Shown here: piece after piece, positions 16,003 through 24,503 of the stretch
Position numbering within the stretch: the first letter of the stretch is position 1
Layout: each line of letters begins with the position of its first letter
Assembly: GCF_001493375.1 (NCBI RefSeq)
Contig: NZ_LN929893.1
Location: 109,907 to 173,906, forward strand
Source of the DNA: Streptomyces specialis
GTDB lineage: Bacteria > Actinomycetota > Actinomycetes > Streptomycetales > Streptomycetaceae
Reading direction: 5' to 3'
Length of the DNA: 64,000 nt
Made by a program: the position numbers and the translations under genes
The notes under the pieces: model-generated
The model's input: only the letters and a program-made list of their open reading frames with translations
What the model was told of the DNA's origin: nothing
The model's database searches: none

Positions 16003-17643
16003 TCACTCGTTCAGCCGGGCGTATACGGGCCGGCCGCCGACGACCGTCCGCAGGCACTCGGGCAGCGGCAGGCCCGGGGTGAGGTCGGGGAGCCCGGGGG
16101 TGCCCGAACGCGGGTCGGTCGACCAGCGCGCGATGCGGTTGTCGGGGGCCTGGACGACGAGGTCCCCGGTGCGCCACAGCGCGTAGTCGGCCGGGGCGCC
16201 GGGGACCAGCACGCCCGCGTCGTCGCGGCCGATCGCGCGCCACCCGCCGCGCGTGTGGGCGGTGAACGCGGCGCGGACGGAGATCCGGTGTTCCTCCGTG
16301 CGGTGGAACGCGGCGGCCCGGACCGTGCCCCACGGGTCGAGCGGGGTGACGGGCGCGTCGGATCCGAAGGCGAGCGGGACCCCGGCGCGCAGCCACGCGG
16401 CGAACGGGTTGAGCGCGCGGGCGCGCCGGGCGCCCAGCCGTTCGGCGTACATGCCGTCGGTGCCGCCCCAGGCGGCGTCGAAGGCGGGCTGGACGGAGGC
16501 GGTGAGCGCCAGTTCGGCGAAGGCGGCGACGGCGTCCTCGTCGGGCATCTCGGCGTGCTCCACGCGGTGCCGCAGGGCGCGCACGCGGTCCGTGCCGAGG
16601 CGCTCGGCCGCCGCCCGCGCGCCGGACACCACGTGGGACAGCGCGGCGTCGCCGATGGCGTGGAACCCGGCCTGGAGGCCGGCCTCGGTGCAGGCCGTCA
16701 GGTGCGCGGCGATGTCGTCGGCGGTGAGGTACGCGGGGCCGGTGTGCGGGGCGTCGGCGTAGGGGTGGGGGAGGTGGGCGGTGTGCGAGCCGAGGGAGCC
16801 GTCGGCGAACAGGTCGCCCGCGGCTCCGGCGGCGCCGAGTTCGCGGATCTGGTCGGCCTCCTTCGCGCTGGTGACGAGGGCGGCCCAGTAGCCGGTGACG
16901 CGCGGTCCCGGCTCGGCGGCGGCGAGGGCGAGCAGGGCGGTGAAGTCGTCCTCGCCGGAGATCTCGGGCCCGGCGCACTCGTGGACGGCGCCGATGCCGA
17001 GCGCGGCGGCCCGCCGCAGCGCGGCGCGCTGGGCGGCGGCGCGCTGCGCGGGGCTGACGGTGGCGTCGGCGGCGCGCCGGACGGCGTGGTGGGCGTCGCC
17101 GGTCAGCGGCCCGTCGGGGTGGTGGCCGGGGAGGCGGGTGACGCCCGGCACGCGGTCGAGCAGGGCGGTCGTGACGAGCGCGGAGTGGGCGTCGACGCGG
17201 GCGAGGTAGAGCGGCCGGCCGCCGGTGGCCGCGTCGAGTTCGGCGCGGGTCGGGGGGCGCCGTTCGGGCCAGCGGGTGGCGTCCCAGCCGTGGCCGATCA
17301 GGACGCCGCCGGCCGGGGTGTCCGCGGCGTGGGCGCGGACGCGTTCCAGCGCGTCGGGCAGGGACCGCGCCGGGGCGAGGTCGAGTCCGGTCAGCGCCAG
17401 CCCGGTCGCCGTGGTGTGCACGTGCGCGTCCGTGAACGCGGGGGTGACGAGGGCCCCGTCGAGGTCGATCACCTCGTCGGCGGAGCCGGCCAGCGCGTCG
17501 GCGGCGCCCTCCGAGCCGATCCAGGCGACGCGGTCGCCCTCGACGGCCATGGCCGTGGCGAACGGGTCGGCGGGGCTGTGGACCTCGCCGCGGCGCAGGA
17601 GCACGGTGCGCGGCGGCCCGCCGGGGGTGGAACCAGTGGTCAT
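16003..17643 (-). CDS. Amidohydrolase-family protein (YtcJ-like)
   Basis: A 546-residue metal-dependent hydrolase. The first metal site is DAHVHTTATG (~68-77); further ligands are in HAIGDAALSHVV and RVEHAEMPDEDAV, and the last Asp in AFGSDAPVTPLDPW. The order fits the YtcJ/exoenzyme-regulatory type amidohydrolases that act on amide or urea-type bonds of unknown natural substrates. No signal peptide, so cytoplasmic. ATG 17643 is followed by a typical N-terminal beta domain (TVLLRRGEVHSP). It is preceded on the same strand by the Lrp gene, 47 bases away, which may regulate it. Confidence 0.82.
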   Translation of the reverse strand: MTTGSTPGGPPRTVLLRRGEVHSPADPFATAMAVEGDRVAWIGSEGAADALAGSADEVIDLDGALVTPAFTDAHVHTTATGLALTGLDLAPARSLPDALERVRAHAADTPAGGVLIGHGWDATRWPERRPPTRAELDAATGGRPLYLARVDAHSALVTTALLDRVPGVTRLPGHHPDGPLTGDAHHAVRRAADATVSPAQRAAAQRAALRRAAALGIGAVHECAGPEISGEDDFTALLALAAAEPGPRVTGYWAALVTSAKEADQIRELGAAGAAGDLFADGSLGSHTAHLPHPYADAPHTGPAYLTADDIAAHLTACTEAGLQAGFHAIGDAALSHVVSGARAAAERLGTDRVRALRHRVEHAEMPDEDAVAAFAELALTASVQPAFDAAWGGTDGMYAERLGARRARALNPFAAWLRAGVPLAFGSDAPVTPLDPWGTVRAAAFHRTEEHRISVRAAFTAHTRGGWRAIGRDDAGVLVPGAPADYALWRTGDLVVQAPDNRIARWSTDPRSGTPGLPDLTPGLPLPECLRTVVGGRPVYARLNE

Positions 17644-17690
17644 GGGCCCCAGTCTCCCCGCCGGGAGGCCGTCCGCGCCCCGGGGGTCCG

Positions 17691-18131
17691 CTACACGCGG
17701 GGCGGGCGCGCCTCGTAGGGTGTGGAGAGCACCACGGTGGTGCGGGTGGAGACCCCGGCGAGCGCGCGGAGGCGGGCGAGCAGGTGCTCCAGTTCGGCGG
17801 GGGTGGCGACGCGGACCTTGAGGATGTAGTTCTCGTCCCCGGCGACGCTGTGACACGCCTCGATCTCGGGGACGCCCGCCAGCCGGTCGGCGATGTCGTC
17901 GGGGGCGCTGGGGTCGAAGGGCTTCACCGAGACGAAGGCGGTCAGCGGCAGCCCGATGGCCTCGGGGTCGACGATGGCGGCGTATCCCCGGATGACGCCG
18001 CGTCGTTCCAGGCGGCGCACCCGCTGGTGGACCGCCGAGGTGGAGAGCCCCGTGGCCTTGCCCAGGTCGGTGTAGCTCATCCGCCCGTCCGTGACGAGCA
18101 GTTCCACGATGCGCCGGTCCAGTTCCTCCAC
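17691..18131 (-). CDS. Lrp/AsnC-family transcription regulator
   Basis: About 146 residues. A helix-turn-helix (~2-50: LGKATGLSTSAVHQRVRRLE) is followed by a RAM ligand-binding domain (~65-140: FVSVKPFDPSAPDDIADRL, then AGDENYILKVRV). Lrp proteins bind amino acids or related molecules and form octamers. GTG 18131 (followed by EELDRRIVELL) is the usual start of this type; ATG 18164 would add eleven residues. It shares direction with the amidohydrolase downstream, and divergently faces the small zinc-type protein gene. Confidence 0.88.
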   Translation of the reverse strand: MEELDRRIVELLVTDGRMSYTDLGKATGLSTSAVHQRVRRLERRGVIRGYAAIVDPEAIGLPLTAFVSVKPFDPSAPDDIADRLAGVPEIEACHSVAGDENYILKVRVATPAELEHLLARLRALAGVSTRTTVVLSTPYEARPPRV

Positions 18132-18337
18132 GGCAACGTAACCTACCCGGAACGGCGGCGCCATGGAGCGTCCACCCCGGAACCGGGGCCGTGGAGCCGG
18201 GAACGGTTCCGCGACGGCTGTGTGACGAACGACACAAACACCTGTCCGCGTACGGTTCCCGTTCGCGATTATCCGCCGAGCGCGGCGGGAAATGCTTGCT
18301 GTGGCCAACGCCGCCGCGCCATCCGAGGGGGATGTTC

Positions 18338-18697
18338 ATGCGCACTGTGAAGTCACCGGATTCCGATGAGGACTTCGCCGAGTTCTACGACGAGGACGCG
18401 GACGGGGATCTGATCCGCGTCCAGTGCCCCGACTGCGCCGCTCCCATCGCGCTCGCCGAGCCGGGGGCGGCCCTGCCGCAGCACGCGCTCTGCCAGACGC
18501 CGTGGAACCCGTTCGGCCTGACCGTGTGCCCCGGCTCGGGCCGGGTGGTGGCCGCCGAGGGCACCGCGATCGTGCCGATCGCGGTCGGCGGTGACGACGA
18601 CGCCGTACTGGTGACGCTGCCGGAGGGCCTCGACTGGCGGCTCCAGCCCTTCTCGCACGCCCAGGTCGGCGTGCCCGCGATGCGTCAGGCGGCGTGA
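18338..18697 (+). CDS. Conserved small protein with CPDC motif
   Basis: A 119-residue acidic protein not recognised by function. The N terminus is rich in Asp/Glu (DEDFAEFYDEDADGD). VQCPDCAAP (~29-37) plus later cysteines at LCQTPW and VCPGSG suggest a small metal-binding or zinc-ribbon-like fold. The second ATG, 18338, is chosen because GAGGGG lies seven bases before it; ATG 18332 is too close to that site. It lies between an Lrp regulator (divergent) and an acyl-CoA dehydrogenase (convergent), and neither suggests a role. Confidence 0.7.
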   Translation: MRTVKSPDSDEDFAEFYDEDADGDLIRVQCPDCAAPIALAEPGAALPQHALCQTPWNPFGLTVCPGSGRVVAAEGTAIVPIAVGGDDDAVLVTLPEGLDWRLQPFSHAQVGVPAMRQAA

Positions 18698-18734
18698 GCC
18701 GGGCGGCCGTCGAGGCCGCGCGCCGCGCGAGCAG

Positions 18735-19892
18735 TCAAGCCGCGCCCGTCAGGTGCCGCGCGATGACGGTGCGCTGGATCTGGTTGGTGCCCTCCACGAT
18801 CTGGAGCATCTTCGCCTCGCGCAGGTACCGTTCGGCCGGGAAGTCGGCCGTGCAGCCGTCTTCGCCCAGGAGTTGCACCGCGTCGGTGGTGACCCGCATG
18901 GCGGTGTCCGTGCAGAACAGCTTGGCCATCGCCGCCTGCCGGCCGAACGGCTCGCCCGCGTCGCGGAGCCGGGCCGCCGCCAGGTAGAGGGCGCGGCCCG
19001 CCTCGATGTGGGTGGCCATGTCGGCGAGCATGAACCGCGGGCCCTGGAAGTCCGCGATCCGCCGACCGGACCGCTCGCGCCGGGTCGTGAACGCGACGGC
19101 CTCGTCGAGCGCCGCCCGCGCCAAACCGGTCGCGCAGGCGGCGATCCCCAGGCGGCCGGAGTCCAGCGCGGCCAGGGCGATGGTGAGGCCCTGCCCCTCC
19201 TCCCCCAGGCGGCGCGTGTCGGGAACGCGGACGCCGTCGAAGTGGAGCTGGGCGGTGGGCGATCCGTTCATCCCCATCTTCCGCTCGGGCGCGGCGGCGG
19301 TGAGGCCGGGCGCGTCGCCGGGGACGAGGAACGCGGTGATGCCGCGCGGCCCGTCCGCCCCGGTGCGGGCGAAGACCGTGAGGAAGTCGGCGACGCCGCC
19401 GTGGGTGATCCATGCCTTGGTGCCGGTCAGCACCCAGTCGTCGCCGTCGCGGACCGCGCGGGTGCGCAGCGAGGCGGCGTCCGAGCCGGAGTTCGGCTCG
19501 GACAGGCAGTACGCGCCGAGTGTGCCGCCGCCGAGCATGGCGGGCAGGTGCGCGGCGCGCTGCGCGGCGGTGCCGAAGGCGGCCGTGGCGTGGCAGGCGA
19601 GGGTGTGGACGCTGACGCCGAGCCCGACGGTGAGCCGGGCCGCCGCGAGTTCTTCGAGGACCTGGAGGTACACCTCGTACGGCTGGTCGCCGCCGCCGTA
19701 CGCGGCCGGGTAGGGCAGGGCGAGCAGCCCGGCGGCGGAGAGCCGGGCGAAGACGGCCCGGGGGAAGACGGCCGCGGCCTCCTCGGCCGCGGCCGTGGGG
19801 CGGATCTCGCGCCGGACGAGGTCGCGGACGAGGGGCAGCGGGTCGCGGGCCTCGCGGGGGGGCGGCGGCCCGGGGTGCTCGGGGGACTGCAT
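18735..19892 (-). CDS. Acyl-CoA dehydrogenase
   Basis: A 385-residue flavoprotein. The N-terminal helical domain includes LPYPAAYGGGDQPYEVYLQV. The FAD/substrate loop is CLSEPNSGSDAASLRTRA (~128-145), followed by TGTKAWITHGGVADF. The C-terminal signature is IVEGTNQIQRTVIARHLTG. Such enzymes oxidise acyl-CoA to enoyl-CoA and pass electrons to ETF. Chain length and pathway cannot be read from the sequence and no other beta-oxidation gene is adjacent. It lies 76 bases downstream of the secreted protease gene in the same direction. Confidence 0.9.
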   Translation of the reverse strand: MQSPEHPGPPPPREARDPLPLVRDLVRREIRPTAAAEEAAAVFPRAVFARLSAAGLLALPYPAAYGGGDQPYEVYLQVLEELAAARLTVGLGVSVHTLACHATAAFGTAAQRAAHLPAMLGGGTLGAYCLSEPNSGSDAASLRTRAVRDGDDWVLTGTKAWITHGGVADFLTVFARTGADGPRGITAFLVPGDAPGLTAAAPERKMGMNGSPTAQLHFDGVRVPDTRRLGEEGQGLTIALAALDSGRLGIAACATGLARAALDEAVAFTTRRERSGRRIADFQGPRFMLADMATHIEAGRALYLAAARLRDAGEPFGRQAAMAKLFCTDTAMRVTTDAVQLLGEDGCTADFPAERYLREAKMLQIVEGTNQIQRTVIARHLTGAA

Positions 19893-19968
19893 CTGTTCCT
19901 CCCTGCGGGGTGCCGGCAGGTCGTGGATCGCGCGACGGACCGCCGGATCGCGGGCTCCCCGGCCCGCT

Positions 19969-21333
19969 TCAGCGGACCCCGGCGCGGGCCAGCGCGTGGC
20001 GCTGGGCGGAGGTCAGGGTGGTCGGGAAGTACAGGTAGCAGACGCCGCCGGTGCCGCCGCGGACGGCGCCCCCGGCGTCGTACCGCTTGGTTCTCAGCCA
20101 GATGTTCTCGAACTGCCGGCGGGGGTAGACGCGGCGGACCGCGTCGTTGTCGTCGCTCGCCGGGTCGTTGGCGATGACGTCGCCCTCGGCCGTGAAGCCG
20201 ATGACCGTCATCAGGTGGCCGGAGGTGCCGTATCCGGCGCCGTCCAGCTCGCCCTCGTGGAAGGACTGCGAGGTGATCAGCGGGATGCCCGCCGCGACCA
20301 GCCGCTCGGCGTCGGTGAGCGTGGCGAGGCGGGTGACGACGGCCTGGAGGTCGGGGTAGGTCGCGGCGTAGGCGGCGTTGAACGGCCAGTTGCCGCAGCC
20401 GCCGTACTGGTGGTCGAACGTCCGGCGGGCGGCGTGGCAGACCTGCGGGTCGGCGAACTCCGGGTTCACCCAGGCGAGTTCCTCGGGGGTCGGGTGGCGG
20501 CCCCAGGACTCGATGATCATCTGGGACGAGGTGGGGCTGCACCACGCCTCGCCGCCGTTGTCGTACTCGGGGTACTGGCCGATGTGGATGTTCTGCGAGT
20601 AGCGCGGCACGGTCAGTTCCACCGCCGTGCCGGTGCCGGGCGCGGTCGCGGGCACCTCGAACCGGTCGGGCCCGTCGGACGTCATCGCGCCCGGCCGCCA
20701 CACGGTCGGCGCGGCGCCGGAGCCGGGGGCGCGGTGGAGCGTCAGCCGCAGCCGGTAGGCGGCCAGCCGCAGGCCGCTCGCGGTGTCGTCGACGGCGACC
20801 GTGTCGGTCCAGACGGTGCTCCGGCCGTCCGTCTGGTCGTCGACGGAGGTCCGGCGGACGTCCTCGTCGCCGGAGGCCCAGACGCCCAGCGTGTACCAGG
20901 GGGTGCGGGTGCCGTCGGTGTAGGTGGCGCGCGTCTCGACGCGCGGCCAGGTGCCGGGCGGGGGGGCCGCGTTCCAGGGGGCGATCAGCTCGCTCGCCGG
21001 GGGGGCGGGCCGGTGCTCGGGGGAGAGCCAGGTGGCGTACTCCCACAGGCGGGTCGTGCCGGTGTGCGGGTCGGTGTACTCGACGGTGCCGAGCGGTCGC
21101 GCGAGGGTCACGCCGGGCCGGGGGCCGGCGACGGCCGAGGTGCCCGCGGCGGTGCCGGCGCGCCAGTCGGCGGCGGAGGTCCAGCCTCGGTAGCCGATGG
21201 TCGAGGCGGGCGCGGCGCCGCCCCGCGGCGCGGCGGCGGGGGGGGAGCCCGAGCCCGCGGGGACGGAGGCGGCGGAGCCGACGGCGGCGGCGAAGGCGGC
21301 GGCGAGGACGGTGCGGCGCGGCGTGGTGGTCAC
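19969..21333 (-). CDS. Secreted C39-like cysteine peptidase
   Basis: A 454-residue exported protein. GTG 21333 is chosen (GGGGAGA nine bases upstream). The N terminus TTTPRRTVLAAAFAAAVGSA has a twin-arginine-like start and a hydrophobic core, so Tat or Sec export is likely. Residues ~40-240 form an Ala/Pro-rich beta region. The C-terminal ~200 residues are a Peptidase_C39_2 domain with the nucleophile in GEAWCSPTSSQMIIESWG, His in TSGHLMTVIGF and Asp in ANDPASDD. The substrate is unknown; the domain occurs in peptidases and in cell-wall proteins. A dre-like site sits in the divergent gap upstream. Confidence 0.85.
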   Translation of the reverse strand: MTTTPRRTVLAAAFAAAVGSAASVPAGSGSPPAAAPRGGAAPASTIGYRGWTSAADWRAGTAAGTSAVAGPRPGVTLARPLGTVEYTDPHTGTTRLWEYATWLSPEHRPAPPASELIAPWNAAPPPGTWPRVETRATYTDGTRTPWYTLGVWASGDEDVRRTSVDDQTDGRSTVWTDTVAVDDTASGLRLAAYRLRLTLHRAPGSGAAPTVWRPGAMTSDGPDRFEVPATAPGTGTAVELTVPRYSQNIHIGQYPEYDNGGEAWCSPTSSQMIIESWGRHPTPEELAWVNPEFADPQVCHAARRTFDHQYGGCGNWPFNAAYAATYPDLQAVVTRLATLTDAERLVAAGIPLITSQSFHEGELDGAGYGTSGHLMTVIGFTAEGDVIANDPASDDNDAVRRVYPRRQFENIWLRTKRYDAGGAVRGGTGGVCYLYFPTTLTSAQRHALARAGVR

Positions 21334-21427
21334 GGTGATGGTCTCCCCGTTCGGCGTCCTGACGTCACCACTATCGCCCGTGCCGGTGCTGACGGCCAGT
21401 GAGTGCGCGGGAGCGGAGAGCGCCACT

Positions 21428-21443
21428 ATTGGTCTGGACCAGA
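21428..21443. promoter_or_regulatory. DasR-type (dre) / chitinase-repeat-like dyad
   Basis: TATTGGTCTGGACCAG (21427-21442 region) contains the dyad TGGTC-TG-GACCA. It differs at one central base from the DasR core TGGTCTAGACCA, and read on the minus strand gives TGGTCCAGACCA, 11 of 12 matching the classical Streptomyces chitinase repeat. It lies 94 bases upstream of the protease gene and 31 bases before the kinase-like gene. Confidence 0.55.
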
Positions 21444-21473
21444 GGTGTCCGGTGGGGCGTTACGCTGGCCGCG

Positions 21474-22052
21474 ATGATCCCCACCGCCGACGACGGGCTC
21501 GCCGGGCTGCCCGCCCGGCTCGCCGCCCTGCCGCCGTCCTGCGGCCCGGTGCGGCTGGTCGCGATCGACGGGCACGCCGGTTCGGGCAAGAGCACCCTCG
21601 CCACGCGGCTCTCCCCCGCCCTCGGCGGCGCGCCCGTGGTGCGTCTGGACGATTTCGCCACCCACGACGCGTTCTTCGGCTGGGTGGAGCCGCTGACCCG
21701 GCTGGTGCTGCGCCCGCTCGCGGCGGGGACGGCCGCCCGCCACCCGGTGTACGACTGGGAGCGGCGCGCGTTCACCACCACCGCGACCGTGCCCCCCGCG
21801 CCCGTGGTGCTGCTGGAGGGGGTGGGCGCGGGGCGGCGGGCCCTGCGCCCCCATCTCGCCTTCCTGGTCTGGATGTCGGTGCCCGCCGAGGTGGCGTGGG
21901 CGCGCGGCCGCCGCCGGGACGGCCCGGGACTGGCCGGATTCTGGGCCCGGTGGGAGGCCGCCGAGCACCGGCACTTCGCTGATGATCCCTCAGAGCCCTT
22001 TGCGGATATCCTGATGACACCGAGGGATGGTGCTTACCAAGCCCGCGAATGA
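21474..22052 (+). CDS. Uridine-kinase-like P-loop protein
   Basis: A 192-residue protein. The Walker A motif DGHAGSGKSTLATRL (~28-42) and a Walker-B-like VVLLEGVGAGRRAL (~111-124) are arranged as in uridine kinase and related small-molecule kinases. The Asp in VRLDDFATHDAFFGW may bind metal or substrate. The substrate is unknown. TACGCT lies seven bases before ATG 21474, which suggests leaderless transcription, since no clear ribosome site is present. It is divergent from the protease gene across the dre-like site. Confidence 0.78.
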   Translation: MIPTADDGLAGLPARLAALPPSCGPVRLVAIDGHAGSGKSTLATRLSPALGGAPVVRLDDFATHDAFFGWVEPLTRLVLRPLAAGTAARHPVYDWERRAFTTTATVPPAPVVLLEGVGAGRRALRPHLAFLVWMSVPAEVAWARGRRRDGPGLAGFWARWEAAEHRHFADDPSEPFADILMTPRDGAYQARE

Positions 22053-22103
22053 GGCCCTCCGGGTGCTGAGGGCAGGCAGCGGGAGCCCGTTGTGGGGGTC
22101 GTC

Positions 22104-24002
22104 ATGAGTTCTGGCACGCACGGCGCGCGGGTTCCGCATACCGGGGCCGATCTGGCCTGGCTGCGCGGTGTGGACGCGTACACGGCCGCGGCCTACCCGG
22201 AGGCGGAGGAGGAGTTCCGCGCGGCGGTCCGGGAGGACCCCGGGATGGCGGACGCCTGGCTCGGGCTGCACGCGCTGCGGACCGACGTACCGGCCGCGCT
22301 CCAGCAGATGTACCGTCACCGGGACCGTTTCGGCGAGCAACGTGCCCGGCACAAGCGGCCGTTGAGTTCCTGGTACTGGCTGGGCTGGTGGGTGCAGCCG
22401 GTGCTGGACACCGAGCGGGACCTGCTGCTGGCGCACGCCTCGCAACTCCTGGACGGCCGGCGGATGACGGAGCTGGACCGCGCGCTGGCCGAGTGCCCGC
22501 CGCCCGAGGCCGACGCGCACGCCCGCTTCCTGCACGCCTGCCGGTGCTACCTGTCGAAGGACTGGGAGGGGCTGTTCCGGTTCACCGCCACGCTCACCGA
22601 CGATCCCCAACTGGGCGTCGAGGCGGGGCTGTTCGCGGGGGTGGCCCGGGGCAGGATGGGGATGTACGACCAGGCCGAGCCGCTGCTGACCGGCGCGCTG
22701 ATGCGCTGCCGCAGCGAGCAGCCGCAGCGCAAGGAGCTGCGGTACTGGCTGGCCAGGGCCCGCGAGGGCAGCGGGCGCAGCGCGGCGGCGATCCCGCTGT
22801 ACCGCGCGGTGCACCAGGTGGACCCCGAGTTCATGGACACGGCGGTGCGGCTGTCGGCGCTGGCCGCCGAGGACCCCGAGACGGCGCACATGCTGGCCTC
22901 GGCGCCCGGGGCCGTGGACGGGCCGCTGCCCGCCGGGGCGGTGGCCGGCGACGACGGGCCGGCGCTCCCGGCGGGTTCCCGGGGGCGGCGGGTGCCGTTC
23001 CCGGCGGCGGCCGGTGGCGAGCGCCCGGCCGCCGGGACGGGCACGGCGGCCGGTCACACGGCGCCGCCCACCGGGTCACGGCTCCTGCCGCCCGCCCCCG
23101 ATCCGGCGCTGCTGGCGCGGACGCTGGCGGAGCTGGACCGGATGGTGGGCCTGGAGCCGGTGAAGGAGCAGGTCCGGGCGATGTCCGCGCAGTTGCGGAT
23201 GGCGCGGCTGCGGTCCGGGCAGGGCCTTCCGGTGCAGCCGCCGAAGCGGCACTTCGTGTTCTCCGGCCCCTCGGGCACGGGCAAGACCACGGTGGCGCGG
23301 ATCCTGGGCCGGATCTTCCACGCGCTGGGCGTGCTCGGCCACGACCGGCTGGTGGAGGCCCAACGGGCCGATCTCGTCGGGGAGTTCCTCGGGCAGACGG
23401 CGGTCAAGGCGAACCGGCTGATCGACTCGGCGCTGGGCGGGGTGCTGTTCATCGACGAGGCGTACAGCCTGGTCCACTCCGGCTACAGCAAGGGCGACGC
23501 CTACGGGGACGAGGCGCTCCAGGTGCTGCTGAAGCGGGCCGAGGACAGCCGGGAGCACCTGGTGGTGATCCTGGCGGGCTACCCGGCGGGCATGGACCGG
23601 CTGCTGGCCGCCAACCCCGGGCTCGGGTCCCGGTTCTCCGCGCGGGTGGAGTTCCCCAGTTACCGGCCCGACGAGCTGACGGCGATCGGCGAGCTGCTGG
23701 CGTCCGAGCACGGCGACACGTGGGACGCCGAGGCGCTGGAGGAGCTGCGCAGCATCAGTGAGCACGTGGTGGCCGAGGACTGGATCGACGAGCTGGGCAA
23801 TGGCCGGTTCGTGCGCACGCTGTACGAGTCGAGCTGCGCGTTCCGGGACATGCGACTGTCGGACGCGGCCACCGCGCCGACCCGGCAGGAGCTGTCCACG
23901 CTGCGGCTGCCGGATCTGATGCAGGCGTACGGCGAGGTGCTGTCGAGCCGGGGCGGGCACCGGCAGGAGACGGAGGAGGACGGGCTGCCGCCGCTACCGT
24001 GA
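22104..24002 (+). CDS. TPR-like / CbxX-type AAA+ ATPase (EccA-like)
   Basis: A 632-residue protein. Residues ~15-275 are helical TPR-like repeats (AYPEAEEEFRAAVREDPGMADAW at the start, at most 20 quoted motifs aside), followed by an Ala/Gly/Pro linker (~275-335). The CbxX AAA+ domain has Walker A SGPSGTGKTTVARILG (~387-402) and Walker B GGVLFIDEAYSLVHSG (~445-460). This is the layout of EccA, the cytosolic ATPase of mycobacterial type VII secretion, in which the TPR part binds substrates. No esx, eccC or WXG100 gene is near, so a secretion role is only a possibility. ATG 22104 follows GGGGG by six bases; GTG 22092 is an alternative. It overlaps the PH gene tail to tail by nine bases. Confidence 0.82.
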   Translation: MSSGTHGARVPHTGADLAWLRGVDAYTAAAYPEAEEEFRAAVREDPGMADAWLGLHALRTDVPAALQQMYRHRDRFGEQRARHKRPLSSWYWLGWWVQPVLDTERDLLLAHASQLLDGRRMTELDRALAECPPPEADAHARFLHACRCYLSKDWEGLFRFTATLTDDPQLGVEAGLFAGVARGRMGMYDQAEPLLTGALMRCRSEQPQRKELRYWLARAREGSGRSAAAIPLYRAVHQVDPEFMDTAVRLSALAAEDPETAHMLASAPGAVDGPLPAGAVAGDDGPALPAGSRGRRVPFPAAAGGERPAAGTGTAAGHTAPPTGSRLLPPAPDPALLARTLAELDRMVGLEPVKEQVRAMSAQLRMARLRSGQGLPVQPPKRHFVFSGPSGTGKTTVARILGRIFHALGVLGHDRLVEAQRADLVGEFLGQTAVKANRLIDSALGGVLFIDEAYSLVHSGYSKGDAYGDEALQVLLKRAEDSREHLVVILAGYPAGMDRLLAANPGLGSRFSARVEFPSYRPDELTAIGELLASEHGDTWDAEALEELRSISEHVVAEDWIDELGNGRFVRTLYESSCAFRDMRLSDAATAPTRQELSTLRLPDLMQAYGEVLSSRGGHRQETEEDGLPPLP

Positions 24003-24503
24003 CGGCCGCTGTGCCGCGTCCGGGGTGCCGAAGGCCGCGGCCAGGGCGCGCAGGGCGCGGGCGTCGGCCAGGGCCCGCCGCCGGGCGACACCCGGCTGGA
24101 TCGCCATCACGGCCTGCACCGTGCCGTCCGCGAGGTCGAGCGTGACCCACGGGTCGCCGGGCCGCAGCGTGACCCGCAGGATCTCGGGCCAGGCCAGGTG
24201 CCGGGTGGTGGTGAGGTTGACGACGGTCACGCCGTCCGGGCCCGCCGTCGCCCTGGGGCGGCTGAGCAGCGCCATCACGGCCCAGACGATCAGCCCGACG
24301 CCGCTGAACGTCAGCCGGTCCCCGAGGGTCCAGCTCACCGCGCCGCCCGCCGGGAGGAGGATGGCGACGGCGGTGAGCACCGTGAAGACGGCGGCGCCGA
24401 TCGTCATCAGCACGATCCGGGTGACCATCGGCCGGAACGTGACGGGCAGGTCCGGCAGGTCCGACGGCTCGGGGTGCCCGGCGGCGGGCTTCGGCTCCGT
24501 CAC
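23994..24503 (-). CDS. PH-domain membrane protein
   Basis: A 169-residue protein with two hydrophobic segments (MVTRIVLMTIGAAVFTVLTA at ~26-45 and FSGVGLIVWAVMALL at ~66-80) followed by a bacterial PH-like fold (GPDGVTVVNLTTTRHLAWPE, then WVTLDLADG). Such proteins follow hisG in many streptomycetes; their function is unknown. The GTG start overlaps the hisG stop (GTGA), so it is the last gene of the rib-his operon. Its 3' end overlaps the CbxX ATPase gene. Confidence 0.78.
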   Translation of the reverse strand: MTEPKPAAGHPEPSDLPDLPVTFRPMVTRIVLMTIGAAVFTVLTAVAILLPAGGAVSWTLGDRLTFSGVGLIVWAVMALLSRPRATAGPDGVTVVNLTTTRHLAWPEILRVTLRPGDPWVTLDLADGTVQAVMAIQPGVARRRALADARALRALAAAFGTPDAAQRPSR

